From Ichthyophonus hoferi (lineage: Eukaryota > Opisthokonta > Ichthyosporea > Ichthyophonida > Ichthyophonidae), in NCBI GenBank assembly GCA_002751075.1, contig NAOQ01000096.1, positions 29,646-93,645 of the forward strand: a stretch of 64,000 nucleotides of DNA. Direction: 5' to 3'. The notes beneath the pieces are model-generated. The model was not told the DNA's origin and ran no database searches. It saw only the letters and a program-made list of their open reading frames with translations. Made by a program: the position numbers and the translations under genes. Below, in pieces: positions 14,281 to 26,327 of this stretch (the stretch's first letter is position 1; the number at the start of each line of letters is the position of its first letter).

Positions 14281-14860
14281 ATTATAACCTTATACTGCTT
14301 TTATTCCTAGACTCGTATAGCCGCGCTTGTATTACCGTTTAGTAAAGCTATTGCATATACTAATAAACTATTATATATTTATAAATGTTATCATAAACCA
14401 TTTCCCCGTTATTCCTAAAATACTTACTGTATCAATATATATGGCATAGTTATTTTCTGTCCATTATTGTAACCATTCATATACGTTATAGATGATATAA
14501 CACAAATTATGACTTAGGATATAATATGTGATATAATATGTATTGTAATAATAGAAATTATAGGTGCTATAGGTGATATAATATACCTATCCCATTTCAT
14601 CCAATCCATGCTCATACTAATTATACTCATCAATGTTATCAATGTCATCAATATTGCCAATACTGTCATGTATATATATATATACCCACAACTCTACCTA
14701 CCTCTCAGATATATACATGCGTAACCTCTGTCTCGTACATCATTCGCATAGCTACCTAGTATAGTATAATACACACGACTTCTCATGGTTTTGGGTACAA
14801 TACGTGGTACTGATTCCATGTACTCTACTGATGCTATTCTATCGTCAGGGTTCTCTTGTA
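9118..14860 (-). CDS. Unrecognised nine-exon protein with an acidic and basic C-terminal tail (5' end not located)
   Basis: Exons on the minus strand in order of transcription: 14860-14726, 14156-14023, 13752-13608, 13322-13198, 12948-12866, 10733-10651, 10304-10251, 9956-9884 and 9394-9118. Every junction is GT-AG and phase-compatible, and the chain stays open for about 369 codons to the stop at 9118-9120. The first exon listed begins in mid-codon, so upstream exons are missing. The body is rich in aromatic residues and cysteine, for example EDYIFPGCWSTRVRQ, YDYLCAWYEKGFKYLQ and FPDQLWVLCCDVVGFYSLDQ. The last two exons are low-complexity: a run of Asp/Glu/Ser followed by an Arg-rich end (RRRDCKLK), a composition often seen in nuclear proteins. 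No transmembrane segment or signal peptide was seen. The family was not recognised. The frame of each exon was fixed by splice phase, because rival frames in 10651-10733 are also open. Confidence 0.7.
9757..9860 (+). repeat. Tandem repeat, about 53-bp units
   Basis: Two near-identical units built from GATAGTATGTATGATGTATG-like blocks. They lie in the last intron of the minus-strand gene, a few bases from the donor of its eighth exon. Confidence 0.75.
14224..14277 (+). repeat. TACA tetranucleotide microsatellite
   Basis: A run of about ten TACA units flanked by TA repeats, in an intron of the unrecognised minus-strand gene. It creates two long but meaningless Met/Tyr/Val/Cys-rich antisense frames. 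Confidence 0.9.
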
Positions 14861-14954
14861 CTCGCAAGCAGAAAAAAAAACTTTTTAACTTTCCACACTC
14901 ATAGTAGCATAGAATAGTTCGTTTGCGACATTCACATTCAGTTGGGCGGCCAAG

Positions 14955-15095
14955 ACTATGTGGGTTGGATAAAATTTAATATGTATAGTATGAATGGAAA
15001 GAGTAAATTGCATTTTGTTTTAGAGATTGATGGGGTTGGATCAAATTTAGTATGTATAGTCTAATAAATGACCAATGGAAAGAGTGAATTAAAAA
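14955..15095 (+). repeat. Imperfect tandem duplication
   Basis: The block GGGTTGGAT followed by AATTTAATATGTATAGT and AATGGAAAGAGT occurs twice, about 80-90 bp apart, with small indels. No gene is visible around it. Confidence 0.55.
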
Positions 15096-16570
15096 TTTAA
15101 AGAAACCGAATCATATTCATATCTATTCATATACTATAGACTAAAGGAGTTGGTTATCACTCGGCTGTATTAAAAAGGATGAAAAATTAAATGGTTAAAT
15201 TTTAGAATTAAGATTGAAAAAAAAAATCAATCGAATACAATATAAAAATCTTCGAAAAACCAATAAAAGTGAAAAATAAGAATAAATGAACACAATAGAA
15301 TAAAATAATATATATGAAGGTAAGGAGAGGGTTGTCTTAACGTTTTAAAAAAAAGTAAATGAAACAAAACATAGAGTATAAATAAACTGAAAATACATGG
15401 GAATCAGTGCAAAGTAAAAATTAATGACAGCACAATACCATAAATACCCATTACAAATCTAATATAATATAATGATTGAATAATAAAATGCCAAATGAAA
15501 AAAAAAGAACAGATACAAAAATATGAAATGTAGAATAAAATAGTATAAAAGGGAAATAAAATTGTGTTAAATTTAAAAATCATAATAAACTACAAATTAG
15601 GTGGTGTTAACAGCTAACAGATGATATTAAGTAAAATGTATGAACAAGAAAGATTAGTAGTGCTTATATATATATATATCGAATATTTTATTTTGGATTT
15701 CCATGAAAGCATAAAGCATAACATACACCAAGATAAAAAAGATAATAAAAAAAAATAAAACGAATTGAAAATAATATTGAAATTTAAGGAAGACAATGTT
15801 CGCAGATAATGTGGGATAAAATATGAGTGATAATAATTAGTATAGTGCATATATGTCGAATAACACGTAGTGTATCCCTGAAATAATATCAAATAATCAT
15901 ATACATACAATATATTGACTAACCTGAAAATTTAAAATATTAAATAGCCAAATAAAAAATAAGAACTAAAAATGAACAAATTCAAAATAACATTAAAATA
16001 TGAGGTAGGAATTATAAGCGGACCCTATTGATAGTATAAAAGTAAGCATGCGTAAAACACATACAGTCAGGAGCGGATATGCATATCCTTAAACAATACT
16101 ACACCATAATTACATACATAGATATATACATATCAACATTTGAGGACTATATTAAATACAGCACACACATACACACATCCTACTTTCATCCTCATAAATC
16201 AGTCGATTACTGTTTAAAGTCAAGACATAAAACAACTCAGGTAGATTTAATATTTAATTTTCACTAGGTGGCATCTAGATGTGAACGTAGGTACATGTGT
16301 GTTCCATGGTGATAATTTCTAGTTAAATATCCAACCTGCCCCTATTAACTACCTCACATATTAAGCCTATAAGACATCAATCAATAACGTTTTGTGTAGA
16401 TAATATGTATGTGTATATCTTCTACTAAAGTAAGAGAAAGAGAAGGAAAGGGAGACATATTACGACTATAAACTGCATAAGAAAATTGATCTATAATATC
16501 TGATAATATGCTTATAATAGGTATATGATTATAATTATTTGAACTCCATGAAAGTAATTCATAAACCAAC

Positions 16571-16797
16571 CTTTCCACAAAAACATCAGGGACTCGGAGT
16601 TTTACACGTGCATTATGAGTTTCAAATGCACTGTATCTTCCCTTTCCACCTAAATCATTTAACTTTGCAGCTAGGTTTTGACATAGTGGCGAGTTTAAAA
16701 CTCTTTCAGCTTGAACTACGTATTTTGATAGTTCACGACAGTGAAATTTCACTTCATGTTCTTGATGTTGAATACATTTAGTCCGCATTTTCACCAT
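16571..16797 (-). CDS. Candidate coding exon, product unknown
   Basis: A minus-strand frame from an ATG at 16797 runs about 75 codons to a possible donor at 16571/16570 (AAAG then GTTGGT). It includes QHQEHEVKFHCREL, NSPLCQNLAAKLNDLGGKG and VKLRVPDVF, which have balanced composition unlike the repeat-derived frames around it. The frame also stays open upstream of the ATG for about 18 codons, so this could be an internal exon. It may belong to the gene at 9118-14860, but the phase at its donor does not match the first placed exon of that gene. Either an exon is missing or these are separate genes. Confidence 0.4.
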
Positions 16798-16967
16798 ATT
16801 TTCAATGGTTTGTGATGGTTTTTTTTGGGAGGTTTTGGTAGTGCCTTGGAACTTTTATTAGTTAAAGTTATATAATGATAGTTTGTTTGGCGTTGCGTTC
16901 GTGACTTGGACTGTTATAAAGATCACAAGTTATTATGTTAAATTAGTTTTAACAATGTTCACACTGA

Positions 16968-17241
16968 TTAGTTAAATGTATTTTCAAAAATTATTGCTTT
17001 AAAGGGAAAAAAAAGATAATATGGTGGTTTGTGTAATGTTTCAGTCATAACTGTCCATTGATTTTGTTCTTCAAATGTGGAACTGACCACACGAATATAT
17101 CTACAGAGGCAACCTTCAACAGCGTGTAGGCTTAAAATGAAACCAAAGTCACGTGTATTTTTGCGATTTTTAAGGTATAAGTTAAATAAGGTCGTATAAA
17201 TTTTATCGATATATAAAGACAGGGGAACCCTGCAAGAGCAG
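16968..17241 (-). other. Possible coding stretch upstream of the candidate exon
   Basis: A minus-strand frame of over 80 codons follows a good acceptor (CTGCTCTTGCAG). It contains FGFILSLHAVEGCLCRYIR and EEQNQWTVMTETLHKPPYY, which look like protein. The opposite strand is also partly open across the region, and no donor was placed, so this is a weak call. A second, differently framed Lys/Glu-rich stretch (EVKRKLKEAEEALLL) overlaps its upstream end at about 17236-17290. Confidence 0.3.
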
Positions 17242-17299
17242 TGCCTCTTCTGCCTCTTTAAGTTTTCGTTTCACTTCCAAGCTACGTTAAGCTAACAAA

Positions 17300-20028
17300 A
17301 AATACCTAAATAAATAAACACACTTACACAATATTATACATTGCTATTATATATCGTAACAATAACTAGACTGATAATATTTCACAGTGCAGATTTTCAG
17401 TTTTTGTCTATAATAACTAGATGTAATAATACTAAACACTAACAAAAACAAAAGAACTACCAAATATGATAATGAATATAAGGAAAACAAGGCGATTAGT
17501 GCTTTTTGTAATAAGCTTATCTAATTATATCCTTTCGAGGATTGGCTTAATTTGACGTATAAAAGGTATTATTTGTTATAAACCTATTTTAGCTATTGTA
17601 ATCGACTCTCGCGAATTTATTGGTAGTTAATGTGTTAGTCGGTGCCCTGATAATAAATATACAACAGGGAAAGAAGTATAAACTACACGCAATGTTTTGT
17701 TAATAAACGCTAGAATATGAAACCCTTTTTTAATATTTAATTTAATTTGTTTTTTTTTTTAAAAAAAAAACATTTATAAAATAGTTATTTAAGCAATGAA
17801 AACTCGGAGTGATTGGGTGGATAGGTATTCTTAATATTGCATTTCAAAGTCACTATTTGTTGATCAATTTAAAAAAATTCCATTTCAATTTTATTACCCG
17901 ATGGCTCGGATAAACGCTTAGATAAAAACTTGGTAAATTGTTCCTGTTTGATAAACTGAATATATTAATAATTACTATGTGAATCAAATGAATAAAAGGG
18001 TAAAAAAAGGTTCATTTTCTTCTCGGCAGAGTTTACTTATTATAGCTGTTCATCATACTTAGCTCATATTTCTTCCCGAATGCAAATAACTAATAAATAT
18101 TTTAAACCACGTGTTCGCCCAAGTATTAAATATACTATTAATTAAATTAACACACATGCACATGTAAAGGCCGGCTCAAGAGTTTACAGTTGTTCTTCTC
18201 CTCATAAAGAAATATACTTGAAAATAAAAATTACCACGGTGCAGAATATAACTAATTAAAACAGTTTAAATAACCTGATTATTAATACTGAACTGTGATA
18301 TTCCTTGGGATTAATTTGGCATACCATATTAAATTACTGCACCCTAACACATTAATCATAGTGCAATCGAGCCATTCAAAAGAAATTTAAAATGATTTCG
18401 TCTATTATGTTTTAATATATATGTATATATATATATACCAAAAGAGCAAGAGATAGTATGACATGCCTAAGGGTTGATTTGTTGACCTGTAGAGTTTTCG
18501 GGTTTTATTCTTCGCCGATCAATCTCTGCGTTTAAGAGCAGTCACAGATCAATTGTGTTGATTGGTATGTATTAGCTCATTAATCAACAACGGGAACGCT
18601 CCTGTATCTATTTATTATTCCCAACATGGTAGCACAGAAAGCTTAAATAATATACCATGGTCACAAAACTTAGTAATTCCATTAATTCAACTCTTACTCA
18701 TTATGTTCAACAAACTTTTAAATGTAAATTATACTCGAGCATGTGGGCGTGACAACTCAAACACGCCAGCATGTGGTAGATTATGTAGTCATTACAACAC
18801 CCATGTTAAAAGTGAAATATGTGATACAATTTAAAGATTAATTTAAACACTTTCAAGTGTTTTTTTTTTATACAAAATTATCCTAATGTTACTATTATTC
18901 CCCTTGTTTTAAAGTAATATATATATGTATTTAAAATTTTAATCTTCCCGCCTGTTAGAGTCTTGGGCGAAGATTTTTAAATGCATTCTATTATTGGCAT
19001 TAATACTACCACAGTTATTATTATTATGCGCATCTCTTTTCTTATTTCTGTTACTATTAATACCTAGAGTTATTATTATTATGCGCATCCCTTTCATTTT
19101 TTTGTTGTTATTAATGTTTATTAGTTTTGCTTTTGTTTGTTTATTTATATATTATTATTATTACTATTCTTATAAAAGAGGTTAAATATTGTACGACCTT
19201 TTTAGAAGTAGGATTGTCAGATCACATACAAAATACACGCACATACAATTCCAACCGATACATAGACTTATCCGAGATTCGGGTAACAAATATAAGTACA
19301 AATAACTGGTCGAGTAAATAGTCCATAACATAGTATCATTGATGGACATGTTGGGGAGCCTTTTAATCAACGCATGTTGCGTAGATAAAAAGGGGGCCAC
19401 ACAAATAATAAAGGGGAGAGAATCATCACGCTAAAAGATTGCATACAATTCTTAGAGCGACAAAAGCATTTAATTATTACCAGACTAATATTTTAAAATT
19501 TAAACGAAGCAATATTTTTTAATAAACCTCAATAACGTAATTGATGATACTTACTGGACATCTATTAGCTAATACCAACTCTAATAAAATATATAAGCTA
19601 AACCCAGACTGGTTCTGGGCATGTGTTTTTGTTGATAAACGTGGTGTATAAATTTATCTAAGTGGTTAAGAAGTAAATTGACTCGGTCTAGGTGTGTTGG
19701 ATTTTGGTGTATATTAGAAACAGATAGCTAACTAAATTATGTCACGTAGATCAGTGAGGTAATTCACAATAACTATTACCAAACCGCACACCTAAATCGC
19801 CTTCTTCACTTTAAAAAACACACTTTCCCACGCAGTTAGTATTCGTAAAACACAAAGATTAATGATTTGAATATTTTGAATGTAGGCGTTGGCATTTTCT
19901 TGCTTTTTTTTTTATAGAAAAAATATTATATATTTTACGGTCAGACATGATTTTGGTCAATAATATTGTGTTTATATCACTTGCAGTAACCATAAAAATA
20001 CCTTGAATTGTCTTTTTCTGAATTTTAT
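17300..20028. other. AT-rich intergenic region
   Basis: No gene is supported. It contains the T/A palindrome at 17750-17770, TA microsatellites near 18415-18437, and a 90-codon plus-strand frame at 18562-18834 with a cysteine-containing end but no signal peptide, splice support or recognisable domain. Confidence 0.5.
17750..17770. repeat. T(11)A(10) palindrome
   Basis: Uninterrupted T run followed directly by an A run in gene-free DNA. Confidence 0.9.
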
Positions 20029-20451
20029 TTACAACAACACGCCAAATATGACAGCAGCGACTGAAGCAATCAGTGACGGTGTCACAAATAATCCTGCCCC
20101 TTTTTTAGCGTCAAAGTCAGACGACTTGACGAATCTTTTTGGGTTTATTGGATCTGGTTTACACACATTTTCAAACGTATTTTCTCCTTGCCTTGATGTT
20201 GCATCACATTTTTTTCCCTTAGTAAAAACAGTCATTTCAACCTTGTTATCTTTAAGGGTAGTTTGATAATCGACTCCCATATCGACATCGAACATGATTA
20301 GACTCCCACAACCCGAGTTCAATTTGAGTTCAGTGCAATCATCAGCACTAATTGAGTCAGTGCATTTGTCACTGGTATATCTACAAAATTTGAAGGCGGA
20401 TACTGAAGAAGTCAAACCGAGAGCGGCAATAGAGATAATTATAGACTTCAT
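20029..20451 (-). CDS. Small secreted six-cysteine protein, probably GPI-anchored
   Basis: Intronless, 140 residues. Residues 1-19 form a signal peptide (basic start, hydrophobic core, SVSA before the likely cleavage site). The mature part has six cysteines at 23, 30, 39, 48, 82 and 97, with spacing C-x6-C-x8-C-x8-C-x33-C-x14-C. A final hydrophobic stretch at about 120-140, with no basic residues after it and preceded by small residues, fits a GPI-attachment signal. It would be displayed at the cell surface. The ATG at 20451 follows a TATA box by about 60 bp. The cysteine spacing closely matches the gene at 26328-26753, suggesting one family. The family was not recognised and the function is unknown. 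Having no intron is unlike the other confident genes in the window. Confidence 0.8.
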   Translation of the reverse strand: MKSIIISIAALGLTSSVSAFKFCRYTSDKCTDSISADDCTELKLNSGCGSLIMFDVDMGVDYQTTLKDNKVEMTVFTKGKKCDATSRQGENTFENVCKPDPINPKRFVKSSDFDAKKGAGLFVTPSLIASVAAVIFGVLL

Positions 20452-20510
20452 AATGGATATTGTCTTGTAAAAACTACAATTTTTTTTTAATGAACTTCAA
20501 ACAGGTTCGG

Positions 20511-20520
20511 CTATTTATAG
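20511..20520 (-). promoter_or_regulatory. TATA box of the six-cysteine gene at 20.4 kb
   Basis: CTATAAATAG on the minus strand, about 60 bp upstream of the ATG at 20451. This leaves a 5' leader of roughly 30 nt if transcription starts 25-30 bp downstream. Confidence 0.65.
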
Positions 20521-20559
20521 TGCAGTTAATAGGATAGAATATCTATGCAAAACCTATGT

Positions 20560-21684
20560 AGCGCGTTAGGATTCGATGGTTCATCGTATGCCTCAAGATA
20601 TTACTAATATTTCTTATCATCCCATCCCTATCGTCAAAATATTCAATAAAAGCCAATGCTAACTATATTTCTAATGCAATTAAACCACAACATTCAGAGG
20701 ACCGCCGATGAGGCTCGCCAGAGTTGCCTAGTCTTACTCCCATAATATAGGTGGTGGGTGGTGAGTATGTGTCGTTATTTGGATGGCTTTTTTTTATAGT
20801 CAATAACCAGTGCAAATGTTTACATTGTGTGGTTAGTATTGCAATATAATGCTTTTTTATCAACTTTTGACCAATTTTTGAATCTATATTTATTTTTAAG
20901 TAAACATATATTTAATATATTAAATTATAGATGCTTTTTTTGTTACCAAAATAAATTCCTTATGAGAACCACTAACATTGTGGGCGATCACACAGGAATA
21001 TCATTTGCCATATTATCTAAATTTTTAACTTAGTTAACATGCTTGGTAATTAATTATAATTAATTATTAACCGTATTATAATTTATGTATAGTTGTTGAA
21101 CCACATATGGCTATCTAATTATTATCCAAATATATTATGTGCTATTATTAATTAACAGTATTGAATGGCGGGTGGGCTCATAAAAGAATGCATAAAAGAC
21201 AAAATAAAAAGTAAAAGGTTTGTATATCTAAATAAAATTAAATAGCAACACAATTTATAATAAAGCAATAAAGTAGTTGTAATTTTAATGCAGATTGCCA
21301 AGTACGCTTATAAATAAATTAGCCAGAAAATAAAAACAGAACCAAACAAGATCTAGTGATAATAGTACGACAATAATATGATATTTAATTATCTACTACG
21401 ATAGGGGCAATACACTGACACTAAATGTCGGGTCTAACTTGGACAAATCAAAATATTGAATAGTATTAACAATAAAATATTTTACATACCACACTATTGG
21501 ACGGATATATCAGAGTGTATCACAAGATATAAGATAAGATAATATAATAGTGGTATAATATCCGCTTTTCAAGAAAGGATTGATAAAAGCGTTGACCAGT
21601 AATGTATTTGGTAAATATAAACACAAAACCATACACCATGCAATGTATCTATATATACATATTTACATATTTAGCTATAACAAA

Positions 21685-21716
<32 letters not shown>

Positions 21717-23315
21717 CATAGATATTTAGCTTTAACAGAGAATCCCTATTTAGATATAATAGAGTAACCATATTTAGATATAATAGGCATCCATATTTAG
21801 CTATAATCAAAATAGGTAGAACCTTACGCAATGATGTCTCCTTTGTATTAATCCAAACTCTGCCCTACAGTAAATATCTTTCTTTTATTCAGACAGTTCC
21901 TATGAACCATTCCCTCAACAGTGAAGGTTTTTATCAGCACTCCTCTGATTAATTGCTGATTAATTGCCATGTACTTATTGGTTTATGGTGAGTATTAATT
22001 AATTACAAGAATCGACCTCTTCCTCTTTTGTGCAATATTCTGTAATACACTATATCTGGTTGTTTATGTTATAATATGTTCTATGTCTTATCAAAATCTA
22101 ATTTAAGATCTACATATCTCAACTCTACCAACATATTTAAGCCTACGTTCTACTGAAGAAAAAATATACAAATTACCTCTCCATTTACAAACTGTTGTCT
22201 GTGAGGAGCCAATATTATATCTTAACGATTAAAGTATATCTATTTTCAATCCTGTTTCTTTCTTAAAATATACATGTCGGTAAATGCAAACTTATATGCA
22301 CATCCACCCACTCCTAGTTAATTAGTCTAATTAAATAACCATGCTTCTATAAAATTACAGAGTAAATCTAATAAAAATGGCGATAGAATAGTATACCTTA
22401 CAATGAGTTATATTGTCCGTTATACCAGGACACGCTGTAACTTTTTCTTTGTTTTTTTAAGTCTCTTTTTAAAGTACAATTTGTATTGTTTCCATAATAT
22501 AGATATGTTATTGCTAATACTACGAGTTAGTAGTAACAAACTAGTGGAAATAGTAGGCTGACCTCAGTTTCGCGCCGGTACAGTGGAATAGTCAATCTTG
22601 TTTCGTAGATTGCAACTTATTATACCCAATCCAAATTATCAAAATTATGCTTTATTGATGCCAGTAAACCAATGGACGTGCAACTATTTAATTATGGCAA
22701 TTTGCCTTCTTATTCTATCTAATTCATTGGCTGCTACCTTACTTTGTTGGTAATTATAATTCTGGACCAATAATTTATAATAATGAAGTGGGGTGTTTCC
22801 CATGCAAAAAAATGTTAAATCATTTCCTCTGAACTAGTATTTCCATTTTTACTATACATTAAAAAATATTTTTACTGTATCAACCGATGCATAAATAAAA
22901 TATATGCATGTTTTTTTTTATTTATAAGAAAGTAAAAAATAGGGTTATTAATAATTTTTTTTTGATATGCCTGATACCAATTATAAATCTGAGAATCGGA
23001 TTGGCCATGGGTAATTGAAGGGTGTAAGCAAAGCCGGACTCTTACTCATAGTATATATTTATATTCGTGTGTGCGTGTGCGTAATTAGACGATTGAAATA
23101 TATTTCATATTTATTTAATTTAAGTGGGCTGCCAGATTTTTAAAAAATTGTAGAATATTAAACTAAATACGTTGAGACTCGGCGGCTGTGACGATACATT
23201 GGGGTCTCACAAATCCAATTTCCCAGTTTTTCGATGCTCAAATGGAGCTAATTGTGGATAGCAGCAGTACCATATTGCCATACAATAAAAACATTATTAT
23301 CGACCACCAATATGC
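20560..23315. other. AT-rich intergenic region
   Basis: No gene seen. Contains a TA microsatellite near 21689-21715 flanked by four short copies of TATTTAG(C/A)TATAA-like blocks (21660-21810). It is otherwise unstructured. Confidence 0.5.
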
Positions 23316-23340
23316 NNNNNNNNNNNNNNNNNNNNNNNNN
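23316..23340. other. Assembly gap (25 N)
   Basis: Run of 25 N, a sequencing or scaffolding gap. The open frame that crosses it is not credible. Confidence 0.95.
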
Positions 23341-23642
23341 TCGAATACGATAAGATTCTTTTCTTATTAGTACTACCTATGCTAACAATTTCATAACTAG
23401 CCAATCATAATACGAAGTTTTACAATAAAGTAGTGATTTAACAATGCAATCATTGGTCTTTTATTACAACTAATTACTTAAGATTGAAGTCTAGGACGCG
23501 GCTCACAACTACATAGAGATAATACACTAATCTCACCACATACTGGAACACTCGATATATACAATGTATGATAGTCTCTGTCAAAGTCAAGAATTAAGGG
23601 TAGTGTGTAGGGTTAAAGTGTTGCTGTCATACTCATACGCAA

Positions 23643-23855
23643 ACTAGGAGTTGTCACTGATTAGTAATGCCGATCTAGAAATCATCACCGATTAATAAGG
23701 CTAATGAGAAATAATTACCGATTAATAAGTGAGAAATAATTATCGATTAATCAAACCAATATAGAAATAATCACTGATTAGTAGCGCCATTTAGAAATAG
23801 TCATCAATTACTTAATCTACAAATAATTACCATTAATCATACAATATGACGTTAA
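23643..23855 (+). repeat. Degenerate minisatellite, about 30-bp units, 7 copies
   Basis: Units centre on GAAATAATTACCGATTAATAA and drift steadily in sequence. Unit length is about 28-31 bp. No spacers of the CRISPR kind are present, since the whole unit varies gradually. Confidence 0.75.
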
Positions 23856-24118
23856 TCTCTAATTACTCATTGTCCATCTACAATCTACACCAACATTTAT
23901 TTTGAGATGAGTGTATTTTAGTTATATTTTCAATTACTATACCATATAACCTAAGTAAGTATGCTATTTAATTGGCATTACATTGCCCTGTACACACCTA
24001 TTTATAAGCCCATTGTACATGTCAGTCCTATGACTTAAGTAATGAACAACATGTTGAACAGTTAGCTACGAATGAAAACATGTTTGGCCGAAGTTCTGAT
24101 GACAAGCGGATTATGAAA

Positions 24119-24330
24119 TGATTGGTCCAATACTAGTTGATTGAATAACGTTTTTATATAATTATATAATTAGATAAATTGATGTTTCAATACATCATTG
24201 ATCCAATATTAGTTAATTGAGTAACGTTCACGTTCTTACATAATTAGATAAATTGATGTGCTGATACATGATTGGTCTAATATTAGTTAATTGAGTAACG
24301 TTCGTATGAGCACTTACATAAACGAGGTAA
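24119..24330 (+). repeat. Tandem repeat, about 75-bp units, 2.6 copies
   Basis: Each unit contains CCAATATTAGTTAATTGAGT, AACGTT and ATAATTAGATAAATTGATG in that order. The last unit runs into sequence resembling dispersed repeat family B and then into a long inverted repeat. Confidence 0.75.
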
Positions 24331-24426
24331 GGAGCCGCCATTCATATGAAAAATACAAAGTCAAAATAAGGCTAGGCCTCAGTGATGTGATCTTCTGTAA
24401 ATTATATTGGCCAATAGGAATCTTAT

Positions 24427-24500
24427 GATCAGTCCCATCAATCATAGCTGTGTTCATCTATGTCAATATATGAACACAGCTCTGATTGAATGGGACCGAT
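24427..24500. repeat. Inverted repeat, arms of about 30 bp
   Basis: The left arm (about 24427-24456, ending AGCTGTGTTCA) and the right arm (about 24471-24500, starting TGAACACAGCT) are reverse complements with a few mismatches and a 14-nt loop. It would fold into a long hairpin. It follows a block also found in family B copies near 51010-51065, so it may be part of a mobile element. Confidence 0.8.
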
Positions 24501-25739
24501 AAGCGCATGTTGCAGAATGGATAAAAGAAACGTAAACATCTAAGAGTAAACACGCGTAATGACGTTTCAACCATTTTAAAACAAAGCTTTGCATTTCTTA
24601 CTTATATATATATGCTTAAACTTAATGATTAGAAGAAACTTGGCCTGTTTTCTATAATCATTGTATCTTGACTGTAAAGCCTATTTCACCATTGGTACTT
24701 AAGCACAATTGGTCTCATTGTGCTATCTACATTAAAACCTACGCGCATCAATTCCAACGCTAGCTAGCGAAAAATATTTCTACCAATAATCAATCATCAA
24801 TTACAGATTACTTTGTTACTTCCAATTTTAATTGAACAAATAGCACAGCCCATATATATATAAGATGACTAAAATACCACATAGTCTGGATAGGGTGACT
24901 TTAATATGTAATTGCATACTACTATGTGAGATTACAACCGTTTTTACAACTTGACCAACTTGACAAACCAACTCATTAAAATCATATTTAAGTAAGATAG
25001 GAGTCTTATGGCCGTTGTTAAACTACAATAAAACCAATAGCCATACTAGTCTTGAAAAACACATTATTAGATTGACTATGCTAAAGATAAATGTATAAAC
25101 AACATGGGCAAAGTAACTATAGTTGTAGTTCTGTACTTGATTAATGCTGGGTTCTGCAGTATTTTGTATATAAAAAGTAATATTTAAACTATAAAGCATT
25201 TCTGTCAGAGATAAATTGGGGACTCCAATTCAACAATGACTCAATTTAGGACTTTGTTGCCATTTTAAGTACTTTTAAAACTTATGGCATTTTATGACCA
25301 TTTGATAATTGTGTTAGAAAGTATTTTTTATTAGTTAACTGAGTGGGCAACTCTACTGATAAATCTCTTATGGGACTTGACTGAATGTATTCAGTGGCTC
25401 CCGTTTATCACCTTTTTCACTTTGTGCTCCACTGGTTATGCAAACTTCTTTTTGGCCGAAACACAGTTTCTTTTTATCCTGATGAGTTTCATCTACGGGA
25501 TCTTCATATAAGCAATCTCATTACTATTTATATAGCATATAAAAAGTATTTTGTAAGAAATATTCTTATTGTTAGTTATAATAGTATGATGAGATAATCG
25601 TATACTAGAATATTAGTAAATAATATAAGCATACCATAGTATTTTGATTGTATATAGCTTTTGTATTATTTGATTGTAAAACTATGCAATTGCACAATTA
25701 AACTATTAACCCAATCGTGATTATATAATTGTATTTTTA

Positions 25740-25960
25740 TGCTATTATACTAATATACTACTGTACAGCTATATTACAGTATGACGATACTATTATACTA
25801 TTATACTATTATACTACTATAATACTATACTACTATACTACTATACTTCTATAATACTATACTATTGTACAATTATACCAATATACTACTATTCTATTAT
25901 ACTGTTGTACTACTATACGACTGTACTGTTGTGCTATTATACTACTTTACTATTATCTTA
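25740..25960 (+). repeat. Low-complexity TACTAT/TATAC tract
   Basis: About 220 bp made almost only of ACTAT/TATAC permutations, about 300 bp upstream of the TATA box of the six-cysteine gene at 26.3 kb. Confidence 0.8.
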
Positions 25961-26245
25961 TAGTACGTTTAGAATCTTCCAAATAAACGCTACTACGTAA
26001 AGTTAATAAACTTTAAATAAAAAGAACTGCAAGTGTCTATATACTTGATATTTACTAGTGTCTAAATATTACTTTGTGAAAAGTAAGTTCTCAGTAATGA
26101 CGCTATTGCATATTAATGACATCGTCATTCGTCATAGTGAGCAAATGTACATTTCAAATATAAGTTGTCCTGTTACGTGACGAAAGCATCAATAGAACTA
26201 GGCATTTCATAAAATCATTGAGATTAGATTAGCCCATTGGCACTG

Positions 26246-26254
26246 TATATAAAG
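26246..26254 (+). promoter_or_regulatory. TATA box of the six-cysteine gene at 26.3 kb
   Basis: TATATAAAG lies about 80 bp upstream of the ATG at 26328. The arrangement parallels the TATA box of the related gene at 20.4 kb. Confidence 0.65.
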
Positions 26255-26327
26255 AGGCGTAAAATGAAACGAAGTCCAACAACTTAGCTCCTAGTGACTA
26301 CGCTTGGGTAACATAGCAAAGATTGTA

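Noticed and set aside
18562-18834. 90-codon plus-strand frame with a cysteine-containing end
   Set aside because: There is no signal peptide, its cysteine spacing does not match the six-cysteine pair, and there is no splice or promoter support.
23643-23855. CRISPR-like array of 30-bp units
   Set aside because: The whole unit varies gradually with no constant repeat and unique spacer, and the DNA is eukaryotic.
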